Below, piece after piece: positions 53,917-64,000 of a stretch of 64,000 nucleotides of DNA (position 1 is its first letter; every line of letters begins with the position of its first letter). This DNA is from Acidobacteriaceae bacterium (lineage in GTDB: Bacteria > Acidobacteriota > Terriglobia > Terriglobales > Acidobacteriaceae): assembly GCA_903642265.1 (NCBI GenBank), contig CAHJWN010000011.1:1-64000 (forward strand), in the 5' to 3' direction. The position numbers were made by a program, and so were the translations under genes. The notes under the pieces were generated by a model that did not search any database, was not told the DNA's origin, and saw nothing but the letters and a program-made list of their open reading frames with translations.

Positions 53917-54060
53917 CAGGATGATTTCCAGTTTCGCATACATCGGAAGTGCCATGCGCAATACCCTAAAACGGCCTCCTCCAATCAGGCTCTCCCACGT
54001 ATGCTTCGCATATGGAACCGGAGTCAAAGCTGGTCCCACCCGAGAGGAACCACAGACCTA

Positions 54061-54474
54061 ATGAAGAAGATCTGGATCTCCGCCCTTGCCGTTGCCCTTA
54101 CCACGGCGACCGCGCTCGCTCCCCACGCCTCTGCTCAGGCAGGCACCTGCAAGACCTCCGTCGCGGTCGACACCGTATTCCAGGTAGCCACTAGCGCAGG
54201 CAAATATGAATACTTTATTCAGGTTCGCAACATGAAGCAGGGCACGACCGCCGTCACATTCGAGTTCGGTGAGTTCCCCAAGGCCGTCACCCTATTCAGC
54301 CGCACCCTGCCCACCATCACCCTCAAGCCCTATGAAAGCCAGAAGATCCGCTTCGGCGTCGGCACGGACGGCCAGATCAACCCGAGCACCGTCAAGATCT
54401 ACTACGACGACCGCATGAGCCTGCCAAAGCCCTACGTCCTCGCCATGCGCTGCAGCACGATCGCCACCAAGTAG
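54061..54474 (+). CDS. Small secreted protein of unknown function
   Basis: 137 aa from the ATG at 54061 (AGAGG upstream). The signal peptide ALAVALTTATALAPHASAQ ends in A-Q, followed by AGTCKTSVAVDTVFQV. The mature part has two cysteines (near its start and in AMRCSTIATK) that could form a disulphide, and beta strands (FIQVRNMKQGTTAVTFEFGE, IRFGVGTDGQI). It resembles small periplasmic beta-sandwich proteins but I cannot name a family. It starts 144 bases from the divergent DUF481 gene. Confidence 0.68.
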   Translation: MKKIWISALAVALTTATALAPHASAQAGTCKTSVAVDTVFQVATSAGKYEYFIQVRNMKQGTTAVTFEFGEFPKAVTLFSRTLPTITLKPYESQKIRFGVGTDGQINPSTVKIYYDDRMSLPKPYVLAMRCSTIATK

Positions 54475-54872
54475 TTCCTCTGCCAGCGCAGCATGGCGAG
54501 ACGCCCATTCCGCCGGCGACACTTTCGCTTTGCAGAACTACGACATTAAGCCGTCCGTCGGCGAAGTGGTACAGTTCGGCATACTTGCCTCCGAGTTCTT
54601 CGCTCAATGCGCTGCGTTCCAGGATGAGCTGCTTGCGATCGTACGCTACGGTAAGCTGATCGCCTACGTAGCGCTGCTCGCGATGGCACATCCCATGTTC
54701 CAAGGATCATCCGGCGACCGCGATGCAGGCTGACGCTGAGGAAGCTCACGCAGGAGAGTCGGCCGGCTCGCCAGCAAACCGAAAGCTCCTCAAGCAGCGC
54801 ACCAGCTCTAACTCCGAGGGCAAGCGTCAGCCATCGCAGCGCTTTGCTCTGGATCTATCGCGCAACAATCGC
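54475..54872. other. Intergenic region before the tad locus, nothing convincing
   Basis: About 400 bases. A short plus-strand frame at 54530 has hydrophobic parts but no start signal and no family. I call no gene here. Confidence 0.3.
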
Positions 54873-55283
54873 TTAACGTACGATCAACCTCTTAGCCACA
54901 CTCTGAATGGCAAATCCCTGAACGTCTGAGAACGGGATTGCAAGGGGAAGGTTCACTTGGACCTGAACCTGGACGGTACTTCCAATGCTGTTGGAAGGCG
55001 ACCAGGTAGTCGTGACCGTTATGGCGTTCGCAGGCGCGCACCAGACAAATGGATTGACGATCTTGCGTACAGAGGTACTCGTTGCCGGAGCGATGCTGCT
55101 ACTGCTGTACAGACTCGCGTAGCGCACCGCGGCGTGGCTCGCATAGCTTATGTTGCAGTAGGCAAAAAGTGCCAGTGTACATTGCAAGATGCCGAAGATG
55201 ACCAGCAAGAACACAGGCATAACCAGAGCCAATTCCAGCAGCGCCGCACCTTCTTCCCCGTGACGCAGTTGCCTTCGCTTCAT
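54873..55283 (-). CDS. tadE: TadE-like minor pseudopilin (second copy)
   Basis: 136 aa from the ATG at 55283, which overlaps the stop of the upstream copy (ATGA). N-terminal TadE element: GEEGAALLELALVMPVFLLV, a prepilin-like hydrophobic segment with Glu after the cleavage region. The rest is a small periplasmic domain (SISYASHAAVRYAS-type Ala-rich region, TVQVQVQVNLPLAIPFSDVQ). TadE proteins are minor subunits of Tad/Flp pili processed by the locus's own peptidase. Last gene of the divergent tadG-tadE-tadE unit. Confidence 0.85.
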   Translation of the reverse strand: MKRRQLRHGEEGAALLELALVMPVFLLVIFGILQCTLALFAYCNISYASHAAVRYASLYSSSSIAPATSTSVRKIVNPFVWCAPANAITVTTTWSPSNSIGSTVQVQVQVNLPLAIPFSDVQGFAIQSVAKRLIVR

Positions 55284-55723
55284 GACCGCCTCGCGACTCT
55301 TCGGACAGCCACGCCATGCAGTTCCTGCTGCGTAGCAATGCCTGGAAATGCGAGCAGCGTATTGAGGGTCGCGCTCGTATCGACCTCCACCCACTGCATG
55401 GGCAGCGTGCCATCCGCGCATGCTGAGCTGCTACTCACGTGCGCGCCACCCACGCTGCAGGTCCAGAACGCGGTAGCTGTCACCGTAAGACCCGCCATCT
55501 CTGTGAGCGCCGCGGTCCGCATCCCGGCTGTGTTCTGCTCATTTCCAGCGACGGAGCCATAGGCGGCGCCGATCGCGGCCGCCTCCGTCACATGCATGCG
55601 CTGTTGTATCTGCAACGAATAATCCACAACCCCGACAAGCAGCAACACGAAAAGAGGCAGTACGCAGGCGAACTCAAGCAACGCGGCTCCATCCTCTGAC
55701 CCTGAGAAACTAAGTCTGCTCAT
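55280..55723 (-). CDS. tadE: TadE-like minor pseudopilin (first copy)
   Basis: 147 aa. SEDGAALLEFACVLPLFVLL is the TadE prepilin-like segment; the next part (RMHVTEAAAIGAAYGSVAGN) is the Ala-rich helix typical of the family. Two cysteines lie in the C-terminal domain (TCSVGG, SACADG). Both ends overlap neighbours by four bases (ATGA with tadG upstream and with the next tadE), so the three genes are one translationally coupled operon. Minor pilin of the Tad system. Confidence 0.87.
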   Translation of the reverse strand: MSRLSFSGSEDGAALLEFACVLPLFVLLLVGVVDYSLQIQQRMHVTEAAAIGAAYGSVAGNEQNTAGMRTAALTEMAGLTVTATAFWTCSVGGAHVSSSSACADGTLPMQWVEVDTSATLNTLLAFPGIATQQELHGVAVRRVARRS

Positions 55724-56883
55724 TGCACCAGCCCTCCCAGTGGACGAAACGGGCTACCCGTGGCAATGCGGGAGAAGTCCCCCGCACCCGTCACCTGTGC
55801 CGACTTCATCGCCAGCGTCTTTGCTGCGAGACCCAGGTAATGATCGCAACCCATGGCGCTCCCAGTCAGCATGAGGCCAGACCCTGGCAGGTACCAGATG
55901 CCATCGGTGCGCACGGTCGAGTTGATGAGTTGGAAGTCCTGGGTTGATGTAGCGGTCCAACTGCGTGTGCCGAACACGACGATGCCTGCCAGCGCGCTGC
56001 TGCTCAACGGCGCCGATAGGGTGACACGCGAGTTGGCATCGACCACAAACTGCCCAACCGCCGCCCCTGTTCCCTTGGTAAAAAACAGAGTGACACCCGT
56101 GCCCTGTACGGTAGAGCCCGACCAGTGCGCGCCACCCGTGATGACGTACTGGCCGGGCTGCAGCGTTACGGTCGCATTCGTCAACGTCATGCCTTTGCAG
56201 TACGTACCAGGCGAAAGCGTCGCGACGCCACCAGACTGCTTGAAGCTTGTATGCGCGCAAGACCCGATCGCGGGCTCGGGGATCGCCGCAAGTGGATCCG
56301 CCATTGCGGCAGCACTGAAGTGCGCTGCGGGCGTCATGGAGCCACTGGATTCACCTGCGCTGCCGACCATATTTTCAGCCATAGCTGAAACGCTCGAGCC
56401 GCCGTCTACAGTAACCCCGCGATTGACATAGAGCGGACACTTGAGCGCGAGGGTAGAGCCCACGCTTGTCATCGCGGTTTTACCACCCGTGAGGTAAAAG
56501 CATGGTGGCACGAGAGCTACCGCACTGGCAGCCACCCCGGCAGCCTGTTCGTCGGCCAGGCGCAGGAAGATGGTGGCTACGTCATCCTTGATCGCAACCC
56601 TGACCGCGTCGCGCTGTCCTGCAAAGGCCCCGGTTGCGGGAGCCATCGAGACCACCACAGTCACCGATCCCTGCCCATCACGGAAGCCATTCAGCGCGGC
56701 GGTCGCCTTGCCTACGGCAACCCAGTTGCCGGTGCCGCGTTCAAGCTCCAGTTCGGCGCTCGCCGCTGCCGCATCCGCGGCCTGCTGCATGGTCAGCGCA
56801 TGGCTCTCCATCAGGCCGAGATCGATCGCAAGCCCGCACGCAATCAGCAGGATCGGTAATACGAGTGCACAAAGAGGCAGCAT
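55720..56883 (-). CDS. tadG: TadG-like Tad pilus protein
   Basis: 387 aa. The N-terminal span (LCALVLPILLIACGLAIDLG) is followed directly by TMQQAADAAAASAELELERG, the hallmark of TadG proteins. The long periplasmic part has polymorphic-beta-helix-like repeats (GTGVTLFFTKGTGAAVG, NSRVTLSAPLSSSALAGIVV). There is no von Willebrand domain of the kind seen in larger TadG. AGGGGGAAG precedes the ATG. It starts the minus-strand operon, divergent from the flp operon with 153 bases between. Confidence 0.82.
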   Translation of the reverse strand: MLPLCALVLPILLIACGLAIDLGLMESHALTMQQAADAAAASAELELERGTGNWVAVGKATAALNGFRDGQGSVTVVVSMAPATGAFAGQRDAVRVAIKDDVATIFLRLADEQAAGVAASAVALVPPCFYLTGGKTAMTSVGSTLALKCPLYVNRGVTVDGGSSVSAMAENMVGSAGESSGSMTPAAHFSAAAMADPLAAIPEPAIGSCAHTSFKQSGGVATLSPGTYCKGMTLTNATVTLQPGQYVITGGAHWSGSTVQGTGVTLFFTKGTGAAVGQFVVDANSRVTLSAPLSSSALAGIVVFGTRSWTATSTQDFQLINSTVRTDGIWYLPGSGLMLTGSAMGCDHYLGLAAKTLAMKSAQVTGAGDFSRIATGSPFRPLGGLVQ

Positions 56884-57036
56884 TCAGGTTCTTCCCCCTA
56901 TTGCTTTCCTGTATCGGCAAAACCGCAAAGGTTCTGCATGCTGCACTGATATTTTGCAAAGAGAAGCCGATAGAGTAGGCAAGCCGCGACTGCACGACCC
57001 ATGCGTTCGCAGTCCACTCATCCAAAAGGAGAACCA
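56884..57036. promoter_or_regulatory. Divergent promoter region of the tad locus
   Basis: The 153 bases separate the starts of tadG (minus) and flp (plus), so both promoters must lie here. GCATGC occurs at 56937 and an AT-rich stretch (GATATTTTGCAAAGAG) follows it. I cannot place -35/-10 boxes with confidence. Confidence 0.45.
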
Positions 57037-57210
57037 ATGAAAATTTTGCTGAACCGCCTGAAACAGGAAGAAGACGGCGGCCACCTTATCGAGTACGCGC
57101 TGGTGGCTGGCGTCATCGCTCTTGGTGCCATCGCCGCGCTGACGTTAGTGAAGACGCAGATTGTCGCGGCCTTTACCAAGGTCTCAACCACCCTGAAAGC
57201 TGCATTTTAA
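57037..57210 (+). CDS. flp: Flp-family major pilin
   Basis: 57 aa from the ATG at 57037 (AAAAGGAGAA upstream). Short leader MKILLNRLKQEEDGGHLIEY: the G-G before HLIEYALVAG gives the processing site, and the Glu-Tyr pair at +4/+5 is the Flp signature. One hydrophobic helix (ALVAGVIALGAIAALTLV) is followed by a short tail ending LKAAF. It polymerises into the Tad pilus after cleavage by the prepilin peptidase encoded next. Small size is normal for Flp. Confidence 0.93.
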   Translation: MKILLNRLKQEEDGGHLIEYALVAGVIALGAIAALTLVKTQIVAAFTKVSTTLKAAF

Positions 57211-57244
57211 GACAAACGTCGTTATAGCCCGGAGCCATACTCCT

Positions 57245-57790
57245 ATGCGCGAGTTTCAAGCCGATAGCCTGTTGATCGTCACTGCCCTGCTCTGTGCTGG
57301 GATCGCTTCGGGTTTCGACGTGCGCACACGCCGCATCCCCAACTGGCTTACGGCCGGATCCATCCTCATCGCGCTCTCCCTACAGGCCTTGCGCGGCTGG
57401 AACGGATTCGGCCTTTCGCTCCTTGCCGGTCTGATTGGTGGTGGAGTTCTCTTCCTCTTTTTCGTCGCAGGCGGCATGGGTGCGGGCGATGTCAAGCTAA
57501 TGACCGCCGTCTCCTGCTTTACCGGCCTGCGCTTGCTTCCTACTGTGCTGATCGCTACCGCACTCTCCGGCGCTTTCTTTGCGCTCGTGCTCGCATGGCG
57601 CCACGGCCGCGTGCGCGAAACGCTTCAGAACACGCTGGAAGTGCTGGAGCATCACAGAACTGAAGGCTTTTCTCCTCATCCAGAAATCAACATGGCCGTC
57701 ACGCCCACGCTGCGAGTTCCTTACGCGCTGCCTATCCTGTTCGGCTGCGCGGTCACTCTGGCGCAGCAACTGCAAGGAACCTCTGCGTGA
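57245..57790 (+). CDS. cpaA: Prepilin peptidase (CpaA/TadV type)
   Basis: 181 aa, an A24-family aspartic peptidase. The two catalytic Asp motifs are present: FDVRTRRIPN near 25 and GMGAGDVKLMT near 80. Several membrane spans surround them (LLIVTALLCAGIAS, LLAGLIGGGVLFLFFVAGG, VLIATALSGAFFALVLA). It processes the Flp prepilin and the TadE-like minor pilins. Its stop overlaps the GTG start of cpaB by four bases. Confidence 0.9.
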   Translation: MREFQADSLLIVTALLCAGIASGFDVRTRRIPNWLTAGSILIALSLQALRGWNGFGLSLLAGLIGGGVLFLFFVAGGMGAGDVKLMTAVSCFTGLRLLPTVLIATALSGAFFALVLAWRHGRVRETLQNTLEVLEHHRTEGFSPHPEINMAVTPTLRVPYALPILFGCAVTLAQQLQGTSA

Positions 57791-58638
57791 ACACATCCAG
57801 ACAAAATCTTCAGGCCCTCGGTGCCGCGCTTGTGCTGTCCGCCGGCTGTACCTTTCTGCTCGGTCGCGGGCTCAGCCGGCGCGCAGCCACACAGCAATCC
57901 CGCATGAGACAGTACCTGACTTCTAATAAATCAATTGAGCCCGGAGAAGTAGTACACGCGTCCGATCTCCGAGCGTTGCCTTGGCCTGGCAGCGACCCCG
58001 TCTCCGGTGCGATCGACCAGGCAGACGACATCGTCGGTCGGGTGGTGCTGTACCCGCTTGCGTCCGGGCAGCCTGTGCTCGAACGCCAACTGGCCGTGGT
58101 TGGCAGCGGTCCGGGGCTAGCAAGCAAGATTCCGAATGGAATGCGCGCGATCGCGCTGAAATCCGACGAAATCGTTGGCGTCGCCGGTTTCCTCACCCCA
58201 GGATCCCACGTGGACATTCTCGTCACGTACCGGTCAGATGGCGCGCTTGAGCCCCTTGCCGCGACCGTGCTCCAGAACGCGGAGGTGATCGCCGCAGGGC
58301 AGCAGACCGAACCCGATCCGGCCGGCAAAGCTGTGTCCGCTACCGTGGTCACCCTGCTTCTTACGCCCCAACAGGCTGAACGCGCATTGCTCGCCAGCAG
58401 CCAGGGCTCCATTCACTTCGTCCTGCGAAACAGCGCCGACACGGTAGCTTCAAACAGCACGGCCGTTACCCTCTCCGAGCTCTCCGGCAGCCCTGCACCC
58501 AACGTAAGGCCAATCCAGATAGCTGCTGCGACAGCCGCACCTGTCGCACCTGAAACCGGGAGCAAGCGGCGTCTCTCCAGCGCGCCCGCCGCCGTGGAAA
58601 TTGTACTCGGCGGTCAGGCTGAGGGGACGAAACAATGA
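57787..58638 (+). CDS. cpaB: Tad pilus assembly protein CpaB (RcpC)
   Basis: 283 aa from the GTG at 57787 (GTGA overlap with cpaA). It has one N-terminal span (ALGAALVLSAGCTFLLG), a SAF domain (SIEPGEVVHASDLRALPWPG, VVLYPLASGQPVLERQLAVV), then the conserved MRAIALKSDEIVGVAGFLTP and GSHVDILVTYRSDG. C-terminal part with LLLTPQQAERALLASSQG. RcpC/CpaB proteins assist the secretin in the periplasm. Stop overlaps the secretin start (ATGA). Confidence 0.92.
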   Translation: MNTSRQNLQALGAALVLSAGCTFLLGRGLSRRAATQQSRMRQYLTSNKSIEPGEVVHASDLRALPWPGSDPVSGAIDQADDIVGRVVLYPLASGQPVLERQLAVVGSGPGLASKIPNGMRAIALKSDEIVGVAGFLTPGSHVDILVTYRSDGALEPLAATVLQNAEVIAAGQQTEPDPAGKAVSATVVTLLLTPQQAERALLASSQGSIHFVLRNSADTVASNSTAVTLSELSGSPAPNVRPIQIAAATAAPVAPETGSKRRLSSAPAAVEIVLGGQAEGTKQ

Positions 58639-60254
58639 GGGTTCTCGCGGCACTTCTCCTCTTTTGCGTTCCCCTCTTCAGCCAGGCCCCGAAGGCCATT
58701 GATGGAGGCTCGGCTGATTCCGCGCTGATCGACCTCAGCAGCCCCCAAACCAGTGAAACTCTCCACCTCGTCGTAGGCCGCGCGCTGATCCTCAAGCTGC
58801 GAACACCGCTCAAGCGTGTTTACATCGGCGAGCCTACGATGCTGCAATCCTTCATGCCCACTACCCAGGAACTTGTCCTGACTGCAAAAATCGCCGGCAC
58901 CAGCTCGCTCGTCCTCTGGGACACGAGTGGCCGCAGCTACAACTACGCCGTCCAGGTAGACTCCGACTGCAGCGGCACTCGAGGTGCCCTCCAGGCCGCC
59001 TTCCCCAGCTCGACGTTCTCGGTCGAGTCACGTGAGGGCCGCCTCCTTGTCTCCGGGACCGTCGCCAATCAGGCAACTGCCGACGCCGCCATCAAGCTTG
59101 CACAAACCTACTCGAAAGACGTCGTCAACGCGATCCAGGTGCAGAACACGCAACCAGCCCACGCCAAGCAGGTACAGCTCAAGCTGCGCATCGTGGAAGT
59201 GGACCGAACGCGGGCGGAGCAGTTTGGCTTCAATTTCCTCACCGCAGGCGGCCGCACGGCATCTGCAGTCTCTACCGGGCAGTTCTCGTCCGCGGTTGAT
59301 ACCAGTACTGCTCCCGTCTCTGTCTCCGATCCTCTCAATTTCTTTCTTTACAACTACAAGCTCAACCTCGGCATTACGCTCAAGGATGCTGAATCGAAGC
59401 AGATCCTGCAAGTGCTCGCTGAACCTACCCTCACCACGATGTCCGGCGTCCCGGCGCGTTTCCTTTCGGGCGGCGAGATTCCCGTGCCCGTCGTCCAGGG
59501 TGGCAGCGGCAACGGCACAGCCATCTCCATCGTCTACCAGCCCTACGGCGTCAAGGTCGACTTCACCCCCACGGTCAACCCCGACGGCACCATTCACCTC
59601 AAGGTCAGCCCGGAGGTCAGCGCGCTGGACTACACCAACTCCGTCACCCTGTCCGGTACGACCATCCCCGCGCTCTCCACCCGCCGCGCAGACACAGAGG
59701 TTGAAATCCGCGATGGCGAAAGCTTCGTCGTGTCCGGCATCCTCGACCATCGCACCACCAACTCGCTGGCCAGCGTTCCGGGCATCGCCAACATCCCTAT
59801 CCTCGGCCAACTCTTTCGATCTAAAAGTACGAACCACTCCGTCGTCGAACTCGTCATCATGGTCACCGCAACCGTCGTCGATCCGCTGACCAAAGCCCCT
59901 GTCATTAAGGAACCTTTGATGATTGTGCCCAATCTTGACAATTCCAAGTTTGATAACCGAATTCAGGCGCTGCTCAAGTCCGATATCGCCGCCAATACCA
60001 CGGGCACCCTTTTCATCGACATCTGTTCTGTAAATTCGCAGGTCGAAGCCGACGAAATTTTGGCTATGCTTGCCCAAAAAGGCCTCGCGGCAACGACGCA
60101 GCACAGCGTGCACGAAGCACGTTTCCGCATCGTCACTGGACCCTACGACACCGCGGCCCAGGCGCAGGCAGCACTCCAGCATCTGCAGGCGGACGGCTTC
60201 CACGCCGAGCTTCGTCCCCAAAGAGCAAGCCCAACTGCGGGGCAGGTCCACTAA
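58635..60254 (+). CDS. cpaC: Tad secretin CpaC (RcpA) with C-terminal SPOR-like domain
   Basis: 539 aa. Signal peptide (LAALLLFCVPLFSQA). N-terminal T2SS-like and BON-like parts (VVGRALILKLRTPLKRVYIG, LLVSGTVANQATADAAIKLA). Secretin core from ~175: KQVQLKLRIVEVDRTRAEQF, LAEPTLTTMSGVPARFLSGG, VDFTPTVNPDGTIHLKVSPE, ESFVVSGILDHRTTNSLASV, then GIANIPILGQLFRSKS. After the secretin, residues ~450-535 (TLFIDICSVNSQVEADEILA, ARFRIVTGPYDTAAQAQAAL) follow the SPOR pattern, which binds peptidoglycan; this is not usual for the family. It forms the outer-membrane pore of the pilus. Confidence 0.92.
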   Translation: MRVLAALLLFCVPLFSQAPKAIDGGSADSALIDLSSPQTSETLHLVVGRALILKLRTPLKRVYIGEPTMLQSFMPTTQELVLTAKIAGTSSLVLWDTSGRSYNYAVQVDSDCSGTRGALQAAFPSSTFSVESREGRLLVSGTVANQATADAAIKLAQTYSKDVVNAIQVQNTQPAHAKQVQLKLRIVEVDRTRAEQFGFNFLTAGGRTASAVSTGQFSSAVDTSTAPVSVSDPLNFFLYNYKLNLGITLKDAESKQILQVLAEPTLTTMSGVPARFLSGGEIPVPVVQGGSGNGTAISIVYQPYGVKVDFTPTVNPDGTIHLKVSPEVSALDYTNSVTLSGTTIPALSTRRADTEVEIRDGESFVVSGILDHRTTNSLASVPGIANIPILGQLFRSKSTNHSVVELVIMVTATVVDPLTKAPVIKEPLMIVPNLDNSKFDNRIQALLKSDIAANTTGTLFIDICSVNSQVEADEILAMLAQKGLAATTQHSVHEARFRIVTGPYDTAAQAQAALQHLQADGFHAELRPQRASPTAGQVH

Positions 60255-61507
60255 TGGCGACAATCGCACTTACCCACCCGTCAAGCACGGCAGCCCCGCA
60301 GGCTGTTTTCTGCGTCGGCAATGAAGCGCGCACCGTCGAGATTGTGGCGGAGGTCGCCGCCGCGCTCCCCGGGTTCTTCTTCGCCGGCGCTTTTGCCGAC
60401 TACATCACCGCAGAAAAACGCCCACAGTTTCCCGCCTCGATGAAGTCCGCCAGCGTCTGCGTTGCGCTCATCGACTTCGACCGCGACCCCGTCCTCGCGC
60501 TCAAAACAGTCGAGCGCCTCGGCCACATCTTCGCGCGCAAGATCAGCATGGTTGCCGTCGGCACCGACCTGCCAGCGCCTTTGCTTCTCCAGGCGATTCG
60601 CGCCGGATGCGTCGAATACCTTTCCCGCCCTATCAACCCGGACGAGCTCACCCGCGCCCTTCTCCGCTTTGAGCAGAACATGGCCGTCGCCCCGGCGGAA
60701 AGCAGCAGCACCGGACGCGTCATCGCCTTCTTCGGTGCCAAGGGAGGCGTCGGCAGCACGACCCTTGCCGTTCACCTCGCAACCCACCTCGCGCTCACCC
60801 ACAAGCGCAAGACGTTAATCATCGACCATAAACACCAGTTAGGCCACGTCGCGCTCTACCTCGGCCTGCAGAACACCCACTATCACTTCGACGAACTCCT
60901 GCGCAACGTAGACCGCCTCGACGCGGAGCTGCTCAGCGGCTATCTCCTGCACCACTGCAGCGGCCTTCACGTCCTTGCCTCGCCCGACTACTCCAGCGAG
61001 CAGTATGTCTGCCATCAGGACGAGCTTGAACGCGTCATGGACTTTCTGCGCCGCGAGTATGACTACATCCTCATCGATTCTGCGGTCGTTTACGAGAGTT
61101 CGAAGAGCTCCATCATCGATCAGGCTGACGACGTCTTCCTGGTCTCCACCGCCGACGTCGCTTCCCTCCGCGACCTCGCCCGACTTGTCGAGCACATGCA
61201 TTCCCGCCGTGCCAACGATGGCAAGCTGCAACTCGCCATCAACCGCTCTACCTCGAACCAGTCCATCACACCGCAGCAGATTCGCGATGCCGTTCGCACC
61301 GCCGTTCACTACTCCGTACCGAACAACTTTATTGAGCTTCTGCAAGCCGTCAACAACGGTGAGCCGATCTCCCCCACGGTCAACTCGCCCTTCAACGCAG
61401 TCATCGCCACCTGGGCCAACAACATCTGCGGAGACACCGACAGCGTGCCCACGCAACCAAGAGACGCCGGGAGCACAGAGAAGCGTACGCTCGCTTTCTG
61501 GCGTTGA
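60254..61507 (+). CDS. cpaE: Tad localisation ATPase CpaE (TadZ)
   Basis: 417 aa. Residues ~1-140 are a degenerate receiver domain ([40 protein letters not shown]). From ~150, a ParA/MinD-like ATPase with Walker [19 protein letters not shown]: the Lys of GKT is replaced by Ser (GVGSTT), as in some atypical Tad[19 protein letters not shown] and [20 protein letters not shown] follow. It places the Tad machine at a cell pole or site. Its ATG overlaps the secretin stop (TAATG). Confidence 0.9.
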   Translation: MATIALTHPSSTAAPQAVFCVGNEARTVEIVAEVAAALPGFFFAGAFADYITAEKRPQFPASMKSASVCVALIDFDRDPVLALKTVERLGHIFARKISMVAVGTDLPAPLLLQAIRAGCVEYLSRPINPDELTRALLRFEQNMAVAPAESSSTGRVIAFFGAKGGVGSTTLAVHLATHLALTHKRKTLIIDHKHQLGHVALYLGLQNTHYHFDELLRNVDRLDAELLSGYLLHHCSGLHVLASPDYSSEQYVCHQDELERVMDFLRREYDYILIDSAVVYESSKSSIIDQADDVFLVSTADVASLRDLARLVEHMHSRRANDGKLQLAINRSTSNQSITPQQIRDAVRTAVHYSVPNNFIELLQAVNNGEPISPTVNSPFNAVIATWANNICGDTDSVPTQPRDAGSTEKRTLAFWR

Positions 61508-61535
61508 CCCTATCCGAACCGGAGCGACATTCCAC

Positions 61536-62906
<1,371 letters not shown>

Positions 62907-62921
62907 CAACTCAGGAGCACC

Positions 62922-63884
62922 ATGAGCCTCGTCTTCGTCTTTATCGTTCTCCTTGCGCTTACCTTCAGCGTCATCAAGGTCCTCACGCGACCCAGCCCCG
63001 ATGCCAACAAAGTGGAGCTGCGCCTCAGCGAAATCCGCAACGTCGTGAAGAAGACCGTGCTCGAAGTCGACGAAAGCGAACTGCGCCAGCCGGAACTTTC
63101 TCTGCGCTCCCGCTGCGAGTCCCTGCTCGCCCGCCTTGCACTCACCCAGCCCCTCGTTTTGCTCTGCATGCAATCAGGCAGCACGCTTGCGCCATTCGAC
63201 CTTTGCGCGCGCAGCCTCCTCGTAGCCTTGCTCACCTTTCCCGTCGTTGCCTTCCTGACGCATCTCTATGTCGTTGCCCTGCTGGTGGCCTCGGCTGCAG
63301 CGCTGCTACCCGCCTTCGTCCTCCGTCACATACGCAACCGCCGCGTCGCTGCCCTGGAAAAAGCCCTTCCTGAAACCATCGAACTCATGGCCCGTGCCCT
63401 GCGTGCCGGCCACTCCGTTCAGCAGATGCTGGAAGTCGTCGCCCTTGAAACCCACAACCCCATTCGTTCCGAGTTCGCCCGCGTCCACAAGGAGCAAAAA
63501 CTGGGTGTCGCCTTTCGCAACGCGATGCAGGAACTCGCCAACCGCATCCCCTCGCAGGACCTCCGCTTCGTCGTTACCGCGATCCTCGTCCAGAAAGAAA
63601 CCGGCGGCGATCTCATCGAGATCCTCGACCGCACCGCCCTCGTCATTCGCGACCGCCGCCGCGTCACCGGAGAGGTCCGCACGCTTACCGCGGAGGGCCG
63701 CCTCACCGGCTGGATCCTCTCTGCCTTGCCCGTCATCCTGCTCGGCCTCATCCTGCTCGTCACGCCCAGTTATGCCACCATCCTCGTCAAGGACCCGATC
63801 GGTCACATGCTCCTCGCCGGCGGCGCACTTATGATCTTGATCGGGTCCTTCCTGATCCGCCGCATCGTAGACGTGGAGGTCTAG
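62922..63884 (+). CDS. tadB: Tad inner-membrane platform protein TadB
   Basis: 320 aa. N-terminal span (LVFVFIVLLALTFSVIKVLT), a pair of spans near 85-130 (LLVALLTFPVVAFLTHLYVV, ALLVASAAALLPAFVLRHI), the T2SSF domain (LPETIELMARALRAGHSVQQ, GGDLIEILDRTALVIRDRRR, LTAEGRLTGWILSALPVILL) and a final span. It makes the inner-membrane platform with TadC under CpaF. Good match in length and motifs. Confidence 0.92.
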   Translation: MSLVFVFIVLLALTFSVIKVLTRPSPDANKVELRLSEIRNVVKKTVLEVDESELRQPELSLRSRCESLLARLALTQPLVLLCMQSGSTLAPFDLCARSLLVALLTFPVVAFLTHLYVVALLVASAAALLPAFVLRHIRNRRVAALEKALPETIELMARALRAGHSVQQMLEVVALETHNPIRSEFARVHKEQKLGVAFRNAMQELANRIPSQDLRFVVTAILVQKETGGDLIEILDRTALVIRDRRRVTGEVRTLTAEGRLTGWILSALPVILLGLILLVTPSYATILVKDPIGHMLLAGGALMILIGSFLIRRIVDVEV

Positions 63885-63889
63885 CTCTC

Positions 63890-64000
63890 GTGCTGACTGC
63901 ATTCTTTCTGGCCTTCACCACCCTTCTGCTTCTTTCCTACCTACTGGTCAGCGCAATCTTTGCGCCTGCATCGAAGGACGCGACCGCCCGTCGCCTCCAA
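63890..64000 (+). CDS. tadC: TadC platform protein, 3' end outside window
   Basis: Only 37 codons are visible from the GTG at 63890: LTAFFLAFTTLLLLSYLLVS then AIFAPASKDATARRLQ. One hydrophobic span and its place five bases after tadB fit TadC, the usual partner of TadB. The call rests on order in the locus more than on sequence. Confidence 0.7.
   Translation, partial: MLTAFFLAFTTLLLLSYLLVSAIFAPASKDATARRLQ

Noticed and set aside
59028-60269. A 413-codon minus-strand frame opposite the secretin gene
   Set aside because: Shadow of a well-supported gene; composition typical of antisense GC-rich DNA.

Overview
The window looks like chromosomal DNA from an Acidobacteriota genome, probably a soil Terriglobia-type bacterium. 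This is inferred from gene content, without a search: GC-rich genes, very large secreted proteins built from NHL and choice-of-anchor-D repeats, a pro-kumamolisin peptidase with Ig-like repeats, many secreted peptidases, and a complete-looking Tad (Flp) pilus locus.

Layout. (1) 1-9540: a type VI secretion (T6SS) associated island. A partial FHA protein and a PP2C phosphatase read rightward. A run of minus-strand genes converges on them, centred on a VgrG spike whose C-terminus is an M35 (aspzincin) metallopeptidase. It is followed by two tandem lipoprotein-like genes that resemble the N-terminal domain of M35 proteases and are the best candidates for immunity proteins. (2) 9557-11318: the decayed backbone of an integrated plasmid (rep N-terminus, an array of 16-bp iteron-like repeats, a ribbon-helix-helix gene, a broken parA). 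(3) 11319-32000: accessory DNA mixing live genes (an HEYGH metallopeptidase pair, a 1342-aa NHL protein, an S8 protease, an M13 peptidase) with many relics (a tyrosinase / phospholipase D / subtilase cluster with in-frame stops and deletions, a winged-helix regulator, a beta-lactamase-family fragment). (4) 32200-42190: two Tn3-family relics on either side of a sedolisin-type peptidase, an NHL lipoprotein and a secreted protein. (5) 42300-52500: a radical SAM protein, a SYLF protein, an NtrC-type two-component pair, a single-domain response regulator, a tandem universal stress protein, and an overlapping carbonic anhydrase-bestrophin pair. (6) 52800-64000: a DUF481 outer-membrane protein, a small secreted protein, then the divergent tad locus (tadE-tadE-tadG on minus; flp-cpaA-cpaB-cpaC-cpaE-cpaF-tadB-tadC on plus), cut by the window end.

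How the parts work together. FHA and PP2C proteins are the usual phospho-switch of T6SS, so their position beside a VgrG-effector cluster fits regulated toxin delivery. The Tad genes encode one pilus machine: prepilin and its peptidase, pseudopilins, secretin, ATPases and platform proteins. Most genes between 9.5 and 44 kb are independent accessory units, and broken genes are frequent there, which marks this as a zone of repeated insertion and decay. I recognised no tRNA, rRNA or CRISPR array.
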